The position numbers and the translations under genes are program-made. The notes beneath the pieces are model-generated. The model saw only the letters and a program-made list of their open reading frames with translations, did not search any database and was not told where the DNA came from. 64,000 nt of DNA from Temnothorax longispinosus (taxonomy: Eukaryota; Arthropoda; Insecta; Hymenoptera; Formicidae), in NCBI RefSeq assembly GCF_030848805.1, contig NC_092364.1:7709770-7773769 (forward strand), read 5' to 3'. Numbering within the stretch: position 1 is the stretch's first letter; the number at the start of each line of letters is the position of its first letter. This document shows positions 46,667 to 56,766 of this stretch, in pieces.

Positions 46667-47651
46667 TAATCAGCTTTAATCTCTGAGATATAAGTACACT
46701 GGAAAGGGCACTGGTTCGGCCATATAGACTTAAAAAGAGATAGATGGAGCGTAAGCTCCGGAAACATTCGGACGCTCGACAACACACGGACACATATGTG
46801 CGACACGGATCACGGATGTGTCTCCAGTAGTCTCCACTTGTGGTGTGGAGCATGTGGAGGGAATGCTAGCGCATCAAAGCTAGAGACCCCATAATCAGAA
46901 GAATCTTGCCATACGGTAACAGACTTTTGATTGGTCCGCCATTCTCCTCAAAAGCAAGAGAAACAGAAAGAGAAAGAGATATAAGAGAGAAAGAGAAAGC
47001 GATATAAATGTATATCTGATATAAACGTATTCCTCTCTTATATATATCCTTCTCTAATCAAAGCGCAGGCACATCTGTGTGCTGTCGAGTGTCTCGAATG
47101 TTTCCTCCTTCTTCCTCTGACATTGGCTCTCAAGCAGTTCTGCTCCAAAAACGGCCAGGACGAACCAATGGTCGTGACCTGAATGTTTCCGAGTCTAACC
47201 GAAGTTTGTCGAAAAGGACATATCCAGCCTCTTGCGTTGATTTCAGGGGTGACCAATCACTGCTTTATATCAGTTAGTTATATATCTATTACTTCTGGAA
47301 AAGCAAGACGGTGATTGGTCACCTCTAACCACCATTTGTAATTCCAATGCCGACGAGTATCGGAAAATACGCGATATATCTGTTCTCACAACAAAAATAT
47401 TAATTATTATTATAAGTCTTTGGAAACGTCTCAACTACAAAATTGTGTTATCAAAAATGTAATATTCTATTTAAAAAATTGAAGGTGACTTTTATATGAC
47501 CTTGAAAATAGATTTTTTTCGAAAATTAATTTCACCATATATTTGCTCCCTCCAGATCATACAACTTTTGTTTGAAACACTTCTTTCTAAAATTGAAAAA
47601 AGTAAAAATTTTGAGGGATAATCGTTTAAAATGGGACACCTTGTATAATAC
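46667..47651. other. Mixed sequence, partly repeat-derived
   Basis: 47120-47175 (GCTCCAAAAACGGCCAGGAC, then CCAATGGTCGTG) matches the reverse of about 28025-28080. GGTGACCAATCAC at 47250 is inverse to 47307-47320. A purine-rich AGAGAAAGAG run lies at 46965-47005. No gene is supported. Confidence 0.45.
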
Positions 47652-48011
47652 ATACAGGGTGAGGAAAAAGTCTGGAACCGGTGAAATATCTCGAAAACAA
47701 GACATTTTAGGAAAAAATGTTTTATACATAAGTTGTAGGGCTTCAACAAATGCATCAAACGGTGGTACTTATTTGACCTTGAGCGTAAGTATGAAAAAGC
47801 TTTCAAGGTCAACTTTAAAATTTTAAATGAAAACTCCCACTTTTTATTTAATATTCTTGTAGCTGACATCGAGAGCTTTTTAAAATACTATCAATAAACT
47901 TTTTTCGGTTGAGTACTTTTCGAGATATGGGTTGACAAAGTTCAAGTACCGCCGGCATTAGCATTAGCCAAGTTGTACCGCGTGGAGGTTGCACGGTCGG
48001 GTTTACATCTC

Positions 48012-48060
<49 letters not shown>

Positions 48061-48215
48061 TGTGTATAAATCCTTTCGTGCAACCTCCACGCGGTACACC
48101 TTGGCTAATGTTAATGCCGGTGGTACTTGAACTTTGTCAACATATCTTGAAAAGTGCTCAACCGAAAGAAGTTTATTGACAGTGTTTTGAAAAGCTCTCG
48201 CTGTCAGCTATAAAG
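47652..48215. mobile_element. TIR element with internal foldback around (GT)n
   Basis: Arms 47861-47996 and 48075-48213 pair (ACCGCGTGGAGGTTGCACG/CGTGCAACCTCCACGCGGT), with (GT)n at the centre. ACAGGGTGAGGAAAAAGTCT at 47653 is a typical mariner-like end, but its right-hand partner is missing. It shares the TACTTTTCGAGATAT block with 2967-4197. Confidence 0.65.
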
Positions 48216-48725
48216 TTACGGCAATCGAATAGCATTAGCGAAAGAAACCGAATGATTCTAAGATTGACATTTTTCAAATAATATCTGATGCAAAAGCATC
48301 GAGTACAGCTACACAAAGTGAAGTCGCATTGATAGCGGTGATCTTTCCTCTAATCTCCACACAGTTGAAGGAAGATCCGCAATACTTATTCAGGGTCATA
48401 CCCGTGAGTGCCATAATTTTCTATTTTTGACATTAATGCTTGCAAATAATTGTGAATTGATCTCAGCAATCACTGGCTTAGTGCTTTCCCTATATATTTT
48501 ATTCACATTGACTCGATTTTGAATATTTTTATTTCCGTCAAATTTCTTTAACTAGTGCTTTATGTTTGAACGATTATATTTTTTTCGGCACTTTTGGATT
48601 TGGAATGGTTTTGAAACCATTTGGATGATTTAAATTTAGATTAGTTTGAAATTGTCACAGTACTTTTTTATTTACTTTTTTTTTTTTTTTTTTTTTAATA
48701 TATTTTTGAAGTTTTTTTAATTTTT
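48216..48725. other. AT-rich sequence without recognised features
   Basis: It includes a long poly-T run near 48672-48696. No gene. Confidence 0.4.
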
Positions 48726-48758
48726 ATGTTTTAATATAATATATTGACGCGAAGAAAC

Positions 48759-49142
48759 TTATTCATCATCCTCACTCTTGTCATTTGAATTATTGCCACA
48801 TTTTCCAGTACATTTGCAAATTTTACTGGAGGACAAATCAACAGCACGGCAAGGATATGAAATCGATGTTCTGCAAGAAAAACTTTTTGAACTACAGTTA
48901 CATATATATTTTTGTAGTAATTGAAAACTTGTAGGACCTTCAAAATAAACGGAAATCAGTTGTCCATTAATTAATTGCCATCCGTACCCTTTTGGATCAA
49001 GAATTTCAATGACTGGGAAATGAGCATTTTTCCACACATATACTTGCCACGTACATCTTTTTAAGTGTTGAAGAAAAGTAAAAAATGCAGGTGGCAGTTT
49101 TTGTAGAGATAGTTGTTTTAATTTTGCCAATGTAACGCGCAT
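48759..49142 (-). CDS. Cysteine-rich C-terminal ORF of unnamed repeat-associated family
   Basis: A 127-residue minus-strand frame begins RVTLAKLKQLSLQKLPPAFF, with LPP and HLKRCTWQVYVWKNAHF, then DPKGYGWQLINGQLISVYFE, and ends in a Cys-rich acidic tail (CNCSSKSFSCRT, CRAVDLSSSKICKCTGKC). The order LPP - HLKR - YGW - Cys cluster recalls long, uncharacterised arthropod proteins that are usually multicopy and possibly transposon-encoded. The N-terminus of such a protein may be what is seen at 58730. No start context or upstream exon was identified. Function unknown; the Cys spacing suggests metal binding. Confidence 0.4.
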   Translation of the reverse strand: MRVTLAKLKQLSLQKLPPAFFTFLQHLKRCTWQVYVWKNAHFPVIEILDPKGYGWQLINGQLISVYFEGPTSFQLLQKYICNCSSKSFSCRTSISYPCRAVDLSSSKICKCTGKCGNNSNDKSEDDE

Positions 49143-49202
49143 TTCATTTATATCGCTGTGTTTGTCAACGTGCTTTCTTTTTGTATCGTAACGTCGATTC
49201 GA

Positions 49203-49410
49203 ACAGGGAATAGAAATAAAAAATCATGTATAAATGCAGAATAAACAGTGACACAGGCAGTAGACACAGAGTTTCTGTCACGTTGGAATTTCTGTGCCTA
49301 TTGCCTGTTGCCAACCAATCATAGCATTCGAATTTTTGAGGTTGTAATTAACGATTTTTTGGTTATTTCCTGTTCCTATTGCCTGTTGCCTGGCATTGTG
49401 GCCAGGGGCT
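49203..49410. mobile_element. Truncated reversed copy of the 28246 MITE
   Basis: ACAGGGAATAGAAATAAAAA to GCCTGTTGCCTGGCATTGTG matches the reverse of 28250-28475. The terminal GGCATTGTG is present at the right but the left terminus is missing. Confidence 0.7.
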
Positions 49411-50452
49411 CCCTGCCAGGGGCTCTGGCAAGATCGAACCGCGAACGCAACGGACGGACGCACGCAACGCTAAACGGAGATCAAAGCACGTACGTTTAGG
49501 CAGCATTGTATCTACCATTATAGGTGTTTCTTATGTAAAAAAGTACGCTCTACAACTTTCATTTGAACAGTTTTGTCGAAAAATTAACCAGAAAAAAGTT
49601 GTGGCGTGTTTTATTAGAGAAAATACAACAAAAATATGGAAAAATTTGACTTTACGCCAAATTTCACTGTATTAATGATATATTTGACTATTTTATAATG
49701 CATATTCTTAAAGTTTACATTTTTCTGAATAAAATTCGATAATAATAATTTCAATTTTATCAAGCCAAAGATGTGAAAAAAAATCGAGAAGAATCCTATG
49801 TTCAAGACGCCATTTTGTATTGTTTCGACGCGCGAACTTTAGCGAACTTTCGTTTATTTACTTGTCACACAATGTACTTTCGATATTTTATAGTTAGAGC
49901 TGGTCATTTCGTCGTTGCCGGTTACTCGCATTTTAGAAGGCTTTTGGCGGTTGAGTTGCAGGCCTACTTGTTAAATTGTATTCTGTACTATTAATTTTTT
50001 CTTTTACAATTAATATATATAACAATGGTTTAAAATAAAAAAAAAACGTCTATAAGATACTTCAAAAACGTCATAAATCGGGTTATAAAACGTCTCATAA
50101 ACGTATTACCATCGCGACTGAAAAGAATATGACAGTCACCAATAAATGACAAAGTTTTTGGTCCTGATAAAATATTTAGTCTTAAAAAAAAACTTTTTGA
50201 CAGTAGTTCTAAAAAAAGTAACTTATAACAATAATTGCCAGACAAATCAAAATACACCATTTACGAACAACATTCGTAAAAAGCAATAACCTATGCAAAA
50301 TATTAGTCCAACTTTATGTGTATAAAAAAACTAAATAATGTTACTATCAAAATGATGTTATGTCTAAACCCCGGGATACACGGGAATTTCTGGAAAGCAA
50401 AGGAAAAGTTAGCCAGAGGTGGGGATATAGGAGGACGTAATACAGATACATA
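49411..50452. other. AT-rich sequence without recognised genes
   Basis: It holds short unsupported ORFs (49614 minus, 49773 plus, 50030 minus). No domain or repeat partner was recognised. Confidence 0.4.
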
Positions 50453-50631
50453 GGGCCTTGGCACATAGAAAAACTTAAGCAGTAAAACGTTAGCAGTAAG
50501 AAAATCAACAGTTTTGATTTGCTACTACTTACGTTATGCTATTTACCTTAAAAGTTCTTAACTGTAATTGGCTGATTTGCTTTCTTAAGTTTTACTGCAT
50601 GATTAAGTTTTTTTTGTGTGCCATATGGTCT
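50453..50631. mobile_element. Foldback MITE
   Basis: GCCTTGGCACATAGAAAAAC then TTAAGCAGTAAAAC pairs with GTTTTACTGCATGATTAAG and GTGTGCCATATGG. About 180 bp. Confidence 0.6.
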
Positions 50632-50837
50632 TTACTAATGTTATCTCGAGTAGAGGAGACCAGGGCGAAATCGGCCCTTTTTTTCGGCCGATTTTTAACA
50701 ACAAAATAAATCATTTTAGTGAAATATAGTATACCATTGTAAAGAGTGAACCCTTTTGGCTACAAAATTTCTATAGGCATTTTTGGTCTACGTCGTTTTG
50801 TTCAACCGGTATAGAGTAAAAACGACAAATAGACGGA

Positions 50838-51438
50838 GAGCTGGCTACATAAAAATGCAAGGTATAAGGTACATGAAATATTTATAGCTAGAGAGGTTCC
50901 ATTAGCACTCCCGAACACTGAGTGACCAGTCTGCCTGCGCGCTTAGGAAGATTAAGGCGGGGGTGGACGGTCAAAAATGACAAATTTTACAAGGAAAAAA
51001 ATTATAAAGCTCAGGGATAAAAATTATAGAAATGTTAAGTATTTGTTGCTACGAAACGCGGAAAATTATTGGCAGACAATTTCGTGGAAGAGAAAGGGCC
51101 GGCAGACTGCAACAAAGCGGCGTTAACTTTTGTGAAAAAAAAATGATAAGGTACATGATTAAAAATTATTGGTAATAATTACTAAACTGTTAACGAAGCT
51201 ATGTGCTAAATGGCAGACGAAAAAACTGAAGACAACATCGAGGCAGATTGTAATGAAGAGCGCGGTTTCGATCGCGCTTATAATGAGGTAGTTTCGTACG
51301 ATGCGTTACTATGATATGTTATTTTGTTATTTATATAAATATATTACGTGTTTCTTTTTTCCATTAATGGATTCAGTTTGTACTCATTCTTTTATTGTTA
51401 AAAATAAAATGATTAATATTTATTTATTATATTGAATC
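50838..51438. mobile_element. Left part of long-TIR element (arm 50838-51320)
   Basis: 50838-51320 is the inverse of 59375-59857 with few mismatches. If Copia (51439-56413) and the solo LTR (56767-58649) are subtracted, arms plus interior total about 2.2 kb. A dispersed transposase is not visible; the interior encodes the small two-exon protein at 58730. The outermost shared bases are AGAGCT...GGCTACATAAAAATGC. No target duplication could be identified. Confidence 0.7.
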
Positions 51439-51782
51439 TGTTAGGATGTGACGAGGAATTAGGGCAGCGACGCGAAAAGAGAATGCACGAACACGACAAC
51501 GATATATAGTCAGAATAAGAATATATATTTCAGATACACAAGTAATCACCGTACGTCGTGAACGAAAGCAAAAGACGTGTCGTGTTCGTGCATTCTCTTT
51601 TCGCGTCGCTGCCCTAATTCCTCGTCACATCCTAACAGATTCAATATAATAAATAAATATTAATCATTTTATTTTTAACAATAAAAGAATGAATACAAAC
51701 TGAATCCATTAATGGAAAAAAGAAACACGTAATATATTTATATAAATAACAAAATAACATATCATAGTAACGCATCGTACGT
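51297..51782. repeat. Inverted duplication spanning the Copia 3' LTR junction
   Basis: 51297-51499 (60 bp of LTR plus about 140 bp of flank) is repeated in reverse at 51581-51782, inside the LTR. The other LTR (56122) lacks these 201 bases: it reads AAGACGTGT directly into ACGTTCCG. The pair forms a palindrome with an 80-bp centre. Confidence 0.9.
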
Positions 51783-51928
51783 TCCGATACGATCGAGAGA
51801 CGCGAGAGAGTGGGGAGAGTAAGTAAGGCGCGAGCGTCGTGTCCGGAACGACACTGTCGGTAACGTCCGGATAACCGAGATCGCAGCGCGCGCTGTTAGG
51901 GTAACAGCGGAGATCGTTCTATCCAACA
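51439..51928 (-). repeat. Copia 3' LTR with 201-bp internal insertion
   Basis: 490 bp against 292 bp for the partner. The excess is the inverted duplication 51581-51782. Confidence 0.95.
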
Positions 51929-51937
51929 CTTCCCCTC
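51929..51937 (-). promoter_or_regulatory. Copia polypurine tract
   Basis: On the minus strand GAGGGGAAG lies immediately upstream of the 3' LTR start TGTTGG, the expected plus-strand primer site. Confidence 0.8.
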
Positions 51938-51957
51938 GATGCGAGAACGGATGATTC

Positions 51958-52999
51958 TTATTGAAGAGTAGTTATCTGCTCCATTCCGGATAAGGCGATG
52001 CACTTCTCGAATTTGGGTCTTGGTATGCCCTTCGTAAACATGTCAGCCACATTATCGTCTGTAGAAACATGTTCGACACGTAGGCGTTTGTCCTTCAGGG
52101 CCTCTCGGATAAAGTGGTGGCGAATAGCGATATGTTTGCTACGCGCATGGAAAACTGGATTGTCTGCATGTCTCAATGCACCGAAGTTATCGCTAAACAC
52201 CTCGATGTCGGTTAATTCCTCGAATCCTAGTTCGTTGAGAATAGCTGTCCAATGAATCGATTCCTTGGCTCCCTCCGTTAGCGCCATATACTCTGCCTCG
52301 GTGGAGGATAAAGCGACGGTCCTCTGCTTCCGTGCATCCCAGGAAATGGGACTGCCGCTCAAAGCGAAAACATACCCGGAATAAGAACGCCGATCGTCAG
52401 GACAATTTCCCCAGTCAGAGTCGACGTACCCCTTCAACGGCTTGACATCAGGTGAGTATACCAGTCCGAGGTCTAGGGTCCCCTTGAGATACCTCAGAAC
52501 CCTCTTGGCAGCAACCCAGTGGGCCTTTCCGTACGAATTATTGAACTGGCCCAAACAACTCGCCGCGAAGCTTATGTCCGGTTGTGTGGCCAATGCCAAG
52601 TACGTCAGGCACCCAACCAGCTCTCTGTACGGAACATCTTCATCCAGTTCATGAGGTTCTGTTTCTTTGACGAGCCTCTTGTTAACATCTATAGGCGTAC
52701 TGACCGGTTTGGCGTCTGTCATGTTGAAACGACTCAGGAGATCGGTGATGTAACCACGCTGATTCATTGTCACTCGATTATCTTCCTGACTGAACTTTAT
52801 CCCTAAACAGTAATTGATAGGTCCAAGATCTTTGATGTCGAATCGGCAGGAAAGCGATCTTCCGAGTTCCGTAATCGACCTGGAGTTTCTGGATGCGATG
52901 ATGACGTCGTCCACATAAACCGCGATCAGGACGATGTCTTCCCCTTGTCCTATATAGTACAAACACGGGTCACCGTTACAGGGTGAAGCTCCGAAACAA
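51958..52999 (-). CDS. Copia RT C-terminal half and RNase H
   Basis: The 334-codon frame opens just before the catalytic box AVYVDDVIIA (two Asp of the RT active site) and continues through LGPINYCLGI, VSTPID, YRELVGCLTYLA and LRYLKGTLDLGL. RNase H follows with VDSDWGNCPDDRRS, LSSTEAEYMAL, VFSDNFGAL and HARSKHIAIRHHFI. It ends with the conserved VADMFTKGIPRPKF and stop at 51958. The segment is complete relative to other Copia elements, but it is joined to the upstream RT half only through a frameshift near 53000. Confidence 0.95.
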
Positions 53000-53019
53000 T
53001 CAGGGCTTCGTGTAATTTT

Positions 53020-54531
53020 TCATGCCACTGTCTTCCGGCTTGGCGTAACCCGTAGAAAGATTTCATGAGTAGGCATACTTTGATCCCCCTGATCCAATTC
53101 GATAAGCATGCGTTCCGCCTTCAATCTGATGTCCGGGTCCTTCTCACTCTTCACTATGGCTACCAGGATGTCTCTTAGTTGCTTAGGGGGCTCCATCAAT
53201 ATCTCTTCCGGCAGCTCACCATTAAGGTATGCAGTAGTTACGTCGAATTGGTTCATCGTCATCCCGTGTCGGGCAGCCAGCGCAGCAATCAAACGAATCG
53301 TACTCAGGCGGGCGACTGGGGCGAACGTCTCCGTGAAATGTATCCCTGGTTTTTGAGAGAATCCCTGAGCCACGAGACGAGCTTTTCTACGCTCCAGGTT
53401 GCCGTCAGATCCAAATTTGTTGCGTAATACAATTCTGCTGCCTATGATTTGAGCACCTTTGGGACGATCCACCAATTCCCAAGTATCGTTCTTAATAATT
53501 GAACGAATCTCTTGAATCATAGCGTCGAACCACTCCTCCGAATTAGGACCTGCTAGTGCTAGTCTCATCGGTATTTCGGATAGAAAAACCTGTTCGGACG
53601 GATTAGATTCTGCGTACTGTACAACTTCATTGTACTGCTTCCGCGGGCGGCCGGGTTGTCCCGTCCTGATGATTCTTGGTCTTCCTGGTCCTCGTCTGGC
53701 GACAGGTTCACCGTCCACAGGGGGGTCTTCGTCGGCGTCGTCATCCGCGTACTCGTCTTCCACGCAAACTTGATTGCCGTTAGAGGGCTCCATATTTACC
53801 TCGATAAAATCCTGTTCCCGTCCGTCTTCCTTAGCTATGGCGTCCTGTTCACAATCTTCCGGAGAGAAATCCTGATACTCTCCAATCTTCGGAGGTGTGT
53901 GACTGGAAAACTTGACGTCACGAGATACGACGACGACTTTTTCCTCGGGTAGCCAAACTCTATACCCCTTTGACTCTTCCGAAAATCCAACCAGGATGCC
54001 CTCTTTGCACCGAGGTTCGAGCTTGCTCTTGCCCGGTTTTCCGTCGAGGCAGTGAACTCGACAGCCGAATTCGCGCAAGTAACCGACATCGGGAACTTGT
54101 CCGGTCCATTTTTCATATGGCGTCTTCCCGTTTAAACTTTTCGAGGGACAGCGGTTTCTGATATAATTTGCTGTTTTAACCGCTTCAGCCCAGAAGCACG
54201 GCGGAAGTCCCGCTTGGATGAGAAGACATCGCGCCGTATCGAGCAGACTGCGGTTCTTGCGCTCAGCAACGCCATTTTGTTGCGGATTGTATGGAACAGT
54301 TAGCCGCCTCGTGATTCCGTGTGACTTCAGGAAATCTTTGAACTCGTTGCTCAGATATTCTCGGCCGTTGTCTGTCTGCAAACACTTGACGTTACATCCT
54401 TTTTGATTTTGAACGAGGGTGACATACTCTCTAGTGGCCTTTAAAACCTCATCTTTCGTTTTTAGGAATCTCACTTCACACCAGCGCGAGTAGTCATCGA
54501 TATATTCCACGAAATATCTTGCGCCGCTCAT
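53020..54531 (-). CDS. Copia integrase core and RT N-terminal half
   Basis: The integrase core shows YFVEYIDDYSRW (first Asp), CLQTDNGREYLSNEF (second Asp) and YNPQQNGVAERKNR (Glu), followed by LREFGCRVHC. An AT-hook-like GRPRIIRTGQPGRPRKQ sits in the linker. RT starts with EEWFDAMIQEI, ARLVAQGFSQKPG and FAPVARLSTIR, then NQFDVTTAYLNGEL (motif A Asp). The frame runs out of phase near 53085, where MKSFYGLRQAGRQWHEKL appears in the next frame. It begins within a few codons of the upstream frame, from which it is separated by a short deletion. Confidence 0.95.
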   Translation of the reverse strand: MSGARYFVEYIDDYSRWCEVRFLKTKDEVLKATREYVTLVQNQKGCNVKCLQTDNGREYLSNEFKDFLKSHGITRRLTVPYNPQQNGVAERKNRSLLDTARCLLIQAGLPPCFWAEAVKTANYIRNRCPSKSLNGKTPYEKWTGQVPDVGYLREFGCRVHCLDGKPGKSKLEPRCKEGILVGFSEESKGYRVWLPEEKVVVVSRDVKFSSHTPPKIGEYQDFSPEDCEQDAIAKEDGREQDFIEVNMEPSNGNQVCVEDEYADDDADEDPPVDGEPVARRGPGRPRIIRTGQPGRPRKQYNEVVQYAESNPSEQVFLSEIPMRLALAGPNSEEWFDAMIQEIRSIIKNDTWELVDRPKGAQIIGSRIVLRNKFGSDGNLERRKARLVAQGFSQKPGIHFTETFAPVARLSTIRLIAALAARHGMTMNQFDVTTAYLNGELPEEILMEPPKQLRDILVAIVKSEKDPDIRLKAERMLIELDQGDQSMPTHEIFLRVTPSRKTVA

Positions 54532-55591
54532 GGATGCGACATACGTCCGAGTGTATCAGGTCCAGCATGCAAGATTCCCGCGTTGACCTCTTTGGGAAAG
54601 GATTTCGATGCATCTTGCCTTTCAGACATGTGTCACATTCGGGGTCGTCTCCCAAGTCTCTGCGTGTTAATCCGAGGACAGTTCCCTTGCGTTCTGCTTC
54701 GCGAAGATCCGAAATATTCAAGTGTCCGAGTCGTCTGTGCCATGAAACGTTCGTGGTAATCGCCGAAGAAACTTCAGATTCGGTCGCGACACGAGCGGAT
54801 TCTTCGCATTCTCGTATGAAATAAAGACCGTCGATCTTATCAGCGACCAGCTTTTTATCTCCGTTGCGGTCCAACACCGAAGCGCCGTCCTTTTCAAAAA
54901 CGACCTTGAATCCTTGCTCTGTAATTCTTCCGACAGACAGTAAATTGGAACGCAGATCTGGAACATGCAAAGTATTCTTTAACAATACGCTTTTAACCGA
55001 ACCGAAAACCTTGGTCTCGAATCCGGCCGTGCCCTCGGCGACGATTTCGGTTGATTCGTCGTTCGCGAGGTTGATTTTTCCGCGTTTCGAAAAGTCAGCG
55101 TCGGAGAAAAACGCAATGTTATTGCACAGGTGCGACGTCGCGCCGCTGTCGATACACCACATCCGCGCACGTCCCGCGGATCTCGCGAGCAAAGCTTCGC
55201 TGGCGCACAACGACACTGGTTCGCTCGTTTTCGCGGGTTCGTTATCTGTGGCACTTTTATTACGGCACTCTGCGACTTTGTGTCCGAACAGCTTGCACTT
55301 ATTGCACCGAATTCTCTTCTTCTTCGATTGAGACTTATCTTGATCGGCCTTCGCGCCCTGATTCTTCCGCGGCTGAGTTTTCTTGTTCACGTACATCACA
55401 CTTGATCCAGACGGCTGCTCGCTCCGATGGGCGTCGTGCTCTTCGATAATTTTTATACGTAGAACGTCGGGATCGGGTAACTCATCACGCGACTCGATTG
55501 CGACACGAAAGTTCTCGTAGCTCGGAGGCAAGCTATACAATAACGCGATCGCGAGCACTTCGGGATTCACGTCGACTTCCATGTCTCTCAA
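54494..55591 (-). CDS. Copia gag C-terminus, protease, pre-integrase domain
   Basis: In order: the end of gag (LYSLPPSYENFRVAIESRD), a CCHC knuckle CNKCKLFGHKVAEC, the aspartic protease with MWCIDSGATSHLCN (catalytic Asp-Ser-Gly), LHVPDLRSNLLSVGR, and the GAG-pre-integrase region VSWHRRLGHLN with CDTCLKGKMHRNPF, closing at LIHSDVC. A small deletion near 54530 shifts the frame just before the integrase core. Confidence 0.95.
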   Translation of the reverse strand: MRDMEVDVNPEVLAIALLYSLPPSYENFRVAIESRDELPDPDVLRIKIIEEHDAHRSEQPSGSSVMYVNKKTQPRKNQGAKADQDKSQSKKKRIRCNKCKLFGHKVAECRNKSATDNEPAKTSEPVSLCASEALLARSAGRARMWCIDSGATSHLCNNIAFFSDADFSKRGKINLANDESTEIVAEGTAGFETKVFGSVKSVLLKNTLHVPDLRSNLLSVGRITEQGFKVVFEKDGASVLDRNGDKKLVADKIDGLYFIRECEESARVATESEVSSAITTNVSWHRRLGHLNISDLREAERKGTVLGLTRRDLGDDPECDTCLKGKMHRNPFPKRSTRESCMLDLIHSDVCRIHERRKIFRGIYR

Positions 55592-56002
55592 TTTATCGAC
55601 AGCGTCGAAGAACTACATGCTCACGCACATCGCCGCCTTCTTCCATCCTGTGCAGCATGAGTTGCTTCAAGTTGCCTTTCTCGCTGGTCCCTTGGATTGA
55701 TATATTGTCTCTAGCTTGCGCCAAACATCCCTCGACGTATTGCATCCCTTTATCTGCTTCAATTCCGTAGCGCTGATGGACAGGATGATGTCGGATTTCG
55801 CCTTGCTGTCGCCTTTTATCCAGGCTGCGATTGCGGCTGTTCTTTCGGCGTTATCAGCGATGATTTCAGGCTTGACGTTAGTCCCGTTCACGTAATCCCA
55901 CTCGTCGTTTCTAATTAACAATGCCTCCATGTGTATCTTCCACGTATCGAAATTTTCGCGGTTAAGCGGCTCAAATCGCAAAACGTGAGTAGGGTTAATC
56001 AT
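55592..56002 (-). CDS. Copia gag N-terminal region
   Basis: The frame starts MINPTHVLRFEPLNRENFDT and carries the gag-like WKIHMEALLIRNDEWDYVNG and RDVWRKLETIYQSKGPARK. It breaks at about 55670 by loss of one base; the next frame (KQLMLHRMEEGGDVREHV) links to the gag C-terminus after a second indel near 55610. The start codon lies about 105 bp inside the primer site, as expected for Copia. Confidence 0.9.
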
Positions 56003-56107
56003 TGTTTTACGGATCGATGCAGTAACTCGATATTATGCGATAAGGAACGGTGGCAAATATGGCCGTCTTGCTTTCTACTTTCACTACGCGTATCACTGCG
56101 CGCACAT

Positions 56108-56121
56108 CTGGGCCCATAACC
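56108..56121 (-). promoter_or_regulatory. Copia primer-binding site (initiator tRNA-Met type)
   Basis: Directly inside the 5' LTR the minus strand reads GGTTATGGGCCCAG, complementary to the anticodon arm of initiator tRNA-Met. Copia is known to prime from an internal cut in this tRNA, so the site supports the family assignment. Confidence 0.9.
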
Positions 56122-56413
56122 TGTTAGGATGTGACGAGGAATTAGGGCAGCGACGCGAAAAGAGAATGCACGAACACGACAACGATATATAGGCAGAATA
56201 AGAATATATATTTCAGATACACAAGTAATCACCGTACGTCGTGAACAAAGGCAAAAGACGTGTACGTTCCGATACGATCGAGAGACGCGAGAGAGTGGGG
56301 AGAGTAAGTAAGGCGCGAGCGTCGTGTCCGGAACGACACTGTCGGTAACGTCCGGATAACCGAGATCGCAGCGCGCGCTGTTAGGGTAACAGCGGAGATC
56401 GTTCTATCCAACA
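56122..56413 (-). repeat. Copia 5' LTR
   Basis: 292 bp, TG...CA ends. It contains the inverse TATATAT/TATATCG region near 56186-56210, likely the promoter zone for minus-strand transcription. Confidence 0.95.
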
Positions 56414-56766
56414 GAATCTAAGTTGTTACTAATTAATCTCATAACATTTTTGATCTGCAGTTGAAAACTATATATAAATATTTTTCTACAAGTTTTAAAA
56501 CAATATATTGAGGTTTTAATAGATTGAGAGATTCGAAAATTCAACGCAGGTATAAAAACCGTTTGAAACGGTTTAGAGGGACCAAGTGGCCGAGAAACAG
56601 CTGTATAGCAGAGGCTGGAGAAGGTCATTTATGATAATAAAGATAATAAATATAAGAGTTCAGTATACTCGAAAACTCGACAATGAACAGACGTCCAACG
56701 TGTGTTGTGCCGAATTTTATTTTTCTTCAGTGACTTTTAGAATCTTTATTTATTGTTTATATATTA
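56414..56766. other. Interior of the long-TIR element
   Basis: It continues the target sequence from 51438. GGTATAAAAACCG at 56551 is a TATA-like motif oriented towards the two-exon gene at 58730, from which it is now separated by the solo LTR. No ORF recognised. Confidence 0.45.

Larger units (their letters stand above)
51439..56413 (-). mobile_element. Copia LTR retrotransposon, young, frameshifted
   Basis: Two LTRs (TGTTAGGATGTG...TATCCAACA) enclose gag-pol on the minus strand in Copia order: gag, protease, integrase, RT, RNase H. The 5-bp target duplication GAATC flanks it (51434-51438 and 56414-56418). Apart from the 201-bp insertion, the LTRs differ at about three sites in 290, so the insertion is recent. 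At least five indels break the frame; some could be sequencing errors. Confidence 0.95.

Noticed and set aside
51998..55405. Plus-strand ORFs of up to 155 codons across Copia
   Set aside because: They are antisense shadows of the gag-pol frames.
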